Below, one piece after another: positions 6,663 to 7,916 of a stretch of 7,916 nucleotides of DNA (the stretch's first letter is position 1; every line of letters begins with the position of its first letter). This DNA comes from Rhizobacter sp. (GTDB lineage: Bacteria > Pseudomonadota > Gammaproteobacteria > Burkholderiales > Burkholderiaceae_C): the NCBI GenBank assembly GCA_025351675.1, contig JANXVK010000444.1, positions 1-7,916 on the forward strand. Reading direction: 5' to 3'. The notes below the pieces were generated by a model. The model saw only the letters and a program-made list of their open reading frames with translations, ran no database searches and was not told where the DNA came from. The position numbers and the translations under genes were made by a program.

Positions 6663-6913
6663 GGCGACAACCTCGGTGCGGCGGGCGCGCTGAGGTCGGC
6701 GAACGGGAACGTGGGCAGGGGCAGGTCACGCATGGTGCAGCTCCGCGGCAGGGCTGATCCTGATCGTCGCGCGCCCCCATGACGCGCTGATGACGCGCTG
6801 CCCCGGAACGGCAGCACCGCCACACCCGGCCGTTCAGCGCGCGCTGCTTTCCAGCATCGACGCGCACCGCAACGGGATCGAGCTGGAGAGCGTCGCCCGG
6901 GCCTTCGGTCGCG
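6663..6913. other. Convergent spacer between the small gene and minE
   Basis: These 251 nt between two convergent genes hold no gene I can support. There is a hairpin GCTGCC (6797-6802) / GGCAGC (6810-6815) with a 7-nt loop and no T-run, which might help end transcription from either side. A tandem 11-bp duplication lies next to it and is listed separately. Short ORFs such as 6790-6945 on the plus strand lack a ribosome site. Confidence 0.5.
6779..6800. repeat. 11-bp tandem duplication
   Basis: ATGACGCGCTG occurs twice head to tail (6779-6789 and 6790-6800). It looks like a simple slippage duplication in non-coding DNA. On the plus strand each copy starts with ATG, and the junction creates a TGATG stop/start, which is probably incidental. 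Confidence 0.75.
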
Positions 6914-7177
6914 TCAGCGCAGCGCTTCGGGCAGTTCGATCTTGACCTGCAGCACCTCGAGGTTGTCCTGGCGTTCCAGCACCACCTTGATGTCTTCGGG
7001 CTTGATCGACACGTACTTCGAGATCACCGCCATCAGCTCGCGCTGCAGCGCGGGCAGGTAGTCGGGCCGGCTCGCGCCGCGGCCGCTGCGTTCGTGCGCG
7101 AGGATGATCTGCAGCCGCTCCTTGGCGACGCTGGCGGTCTTCTTCTTTTCACCGAGCAGGAAGGAAAGCAGTGACAT
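6914..7177 (-). CDS. minE: Cell division topological specificity factor MinE
   Basis: An 87-aa protein, the usual length of MinE. MinE stimulates the MinD ATPase and drives the pole-to-pole oscillation that keeps the FtsZ ring at midcell. The N-terminal amphipathic membrane-binding part is [12 protein letters not shown]. The MinD-contact helix follows as [17 protein letters not shown] (residues 14-30). The C-terminal topological specificity domain (about 31-87) includes [19 protein letters not shown] and ends in VKIELPEAL. The start ATG 7177-7175 lies 3 nt after the minD stop. Its GGGAGG ribosome site overlaps the end of minD, which indicates coupled translation. It is the last gene of the presumed minCDE operon on this strand. 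Confidence 0.97.
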   Translation of the reverse strand: MSLLSFLLGEKKKTASVAKERLQIILAHERSGRGASRPDYLPALQRELMAVISKYVSIKPEDIKVVLERQDNLEVLQVKIELPEALR

Positions 7178-7180
7178 CCC

Positions 7181-7916
7181 TTACCTCCCGCCGAACACGC
7201 GCTTGAAGAAGCCGGGTTTCACCGCTTCGGTGAAACGCATCGGCCTGCTCTCGCCGAGAAAACGCGCGACTACGTCCTTGTAGGCTTCCGAGACGTCGGT
7301 GCCTTTCAGGTGCACGGCCGGCACGCCTTGGTTCGAGGCGTCGAGCACGGTCTCCGATTCGGGGATCACGCCGATCAGCTCGATCCGCAAAATGTCCTTG
7401 ATGTCGCCGAGCGACAGCATCTGCCCGCCCTCGACCCGGTTCGGGTTGTAGCGCGTGATCAGCAGGTGTTCCTTGATCGGCTCCTTGCCCTCGATCGCGC
7501 GCTTCGTCTTCGAGGCCAGCATGCCCAGGATGCGGTCGGAGTCGCGCACCGACGAGACTTCCGGGTTCGTGACGACCAGCGCTTCATCGGCGAAGTGCAT
7601 CGCCATCAGCGCGCCGGTCTCGATGCCGGCCGGCGAGTCGCAGACGATGTACTCGAAGCCCATCGCGGCGAGGTCGTTCAGCACCTTCTCGACGCCGTCT
7701 TGCGAAAGCGCGTCCTTGTCGCGCGTCTGCGAAGCGGCGAGCACGAACAGGTTGTCGCACTGCTTGTCCTTGATCAGCGCCTGGTTCAGGTTGGCTTCTT
7801 CCTGAATGACGTTGATCAGGTCGTAGACGACGCGGCGCTCGCAGCCCATGATCAGGTCGAGGTTGCGCAGGCCGACGTCGAAGTCGATCACCGCGGTCTT
7901 GTGGCCGGCAAGCGCC
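7181..7916 (-). CDS. minD: Septum site-determining ATPase MinD (N-terminus beyond window edge)
   Basis: The C-terminal 244 or so residues of MinD, a ParA/MRP-type ATPase. It binds the inner membrane when ATP-bound, recruits the FtsZ inhibitor MinC and is displaced by MinE. The frame continues to the right edge: codons before the Val at 7891 read ALAGHKTA, matching MinD, so the GTG at 7891 is an internal codon. About 25 N-terminal residues are missing, including the Walker A lysine loop. Visible landmarks are IDFDVGLRNLDLIMGCERR, the Walker B region FEYIVCDSPAGIETGALMA, TNPEVSSVRDSDRILG, LLITRYNPNRV and, at the C-terminus, the amphipathic membrane-targeting helix GFFKRVFGGR. It stops at TAA 3 nt before minE. 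minC is expected beyond the right edge. Confidence 0.97.
   Translation of the reverse strand, partial: ALAGHKTAVIDFDVGLRNLDLIMGCERRVVYDLINVIQEEANLNQALIKDKQCDNLFVLAASQTRDKDALSQDGVEKVLNDLAAMGFEYIVCDSPAGIETGALMAMHFADEALVVTNPEVSSVRDSDRILGMLASKTKRAIEGKEPIKEHLLITRYNPNRVEGGQMLSLGDIKDILRIELIGVIPESETVLDASNQGVPAVHLKGTDVSEAYKDVVARFLGESRPMRFTEAVKPGFFKRVFGGR

Noticed and set aside
6466..6867. Minus-strand ORFs across the small-gene region (133 and 109 codons)
   Set aside because: They are Arg/Ala/Ser-rich with no recognisable domain, and they conflict with the better supported 38-aa gene and its promoter.
6790..6945. A 51-codon plus-strand ORF overlapping the end of minE
   Set aside because: Its middle looks vaguely protein-like (ALLSSIDAHRNGIELESVAR) but there is no ribosome site or promoter, it starts in a tandem repeat, and it overlaps minE antisense.
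7181..7891. GTG at 7891 as the start of minD
   Set aside because: Conserved MinD sequence continues upstream in frame to the window edge, so this GTG is an internal Val codon and the gene is cut by the edge.

Overview
The window is GC-rich (about two thirds G+C by eye), densely coding bacterial DNA with frequent GTG starts. The minD-minE order, the E. coli YhbW-like oxidoreductase and the overall protein character suggest a betaproteobacterium of the order Burkholderiales (Rubrivivax/Leptothrix-like). That placement is inferred from style, not from a marker gene. I see no tRNA, rRNA, CRISPR array, transposase or integrase.

Left part, plus strand (1-4434): the last 96 codons of an RND efflux pump permease, a GNAT acetyltransferase (380-931), an AMP-forming acyl-CoA synthetase of the medium-chain type (987-2723), a YhbW-like flavin monooxygenase (2752-3747) and a PhnB-type VOC-fold protein (3958-4434). 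All face the same way. Only the synthetase and the monooxygenase are close enough (28 nt) to suggest one transcript. The VOC gene has its own clear ribosome binding site behind a 210-nt gap.

Middle part: a 230-nt convergent spacer (4435-4664) with no convincing gene. It holds a strong imperfect inverted repeat (19/20-bp arms, 66-nt centre, 4541-4645) that no gene explains. Then come two minus-strand genes, an M14 zinc carboxypeptidase (6469-5450) and an alpha/beta hydrolase (5453-4665). They share a 4-nt GTGA start/stop overlap and so form a translationally coupled pair.

Right part: divergent from the carboxypeptidase is a 38-codon gene (6546-6662) for a single-span membrane peptide. It has an excellent Shine-Dalgarno sequence. 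Upstream lies a sequence with the layout of a PhoB-activated promoter: two 7-bp half-sites 11 bp apart, then 10 nt, then a -10 box. This is the most interesting object in the window, a candidate phosphate-starvation-induced small protein. A 251-nt convergent spacer follows, and then the minus-strand cell-division genes minE (complete) and minD (truncated by the right edge).

Most of the window is ordinary chromosomal housekeeping and metabolism. The parts worth a second look are the Pho-type promoter with its microprotein, the 105-bp inverted repeat, and the coupled carboxypeptidase/hydrolase pair.
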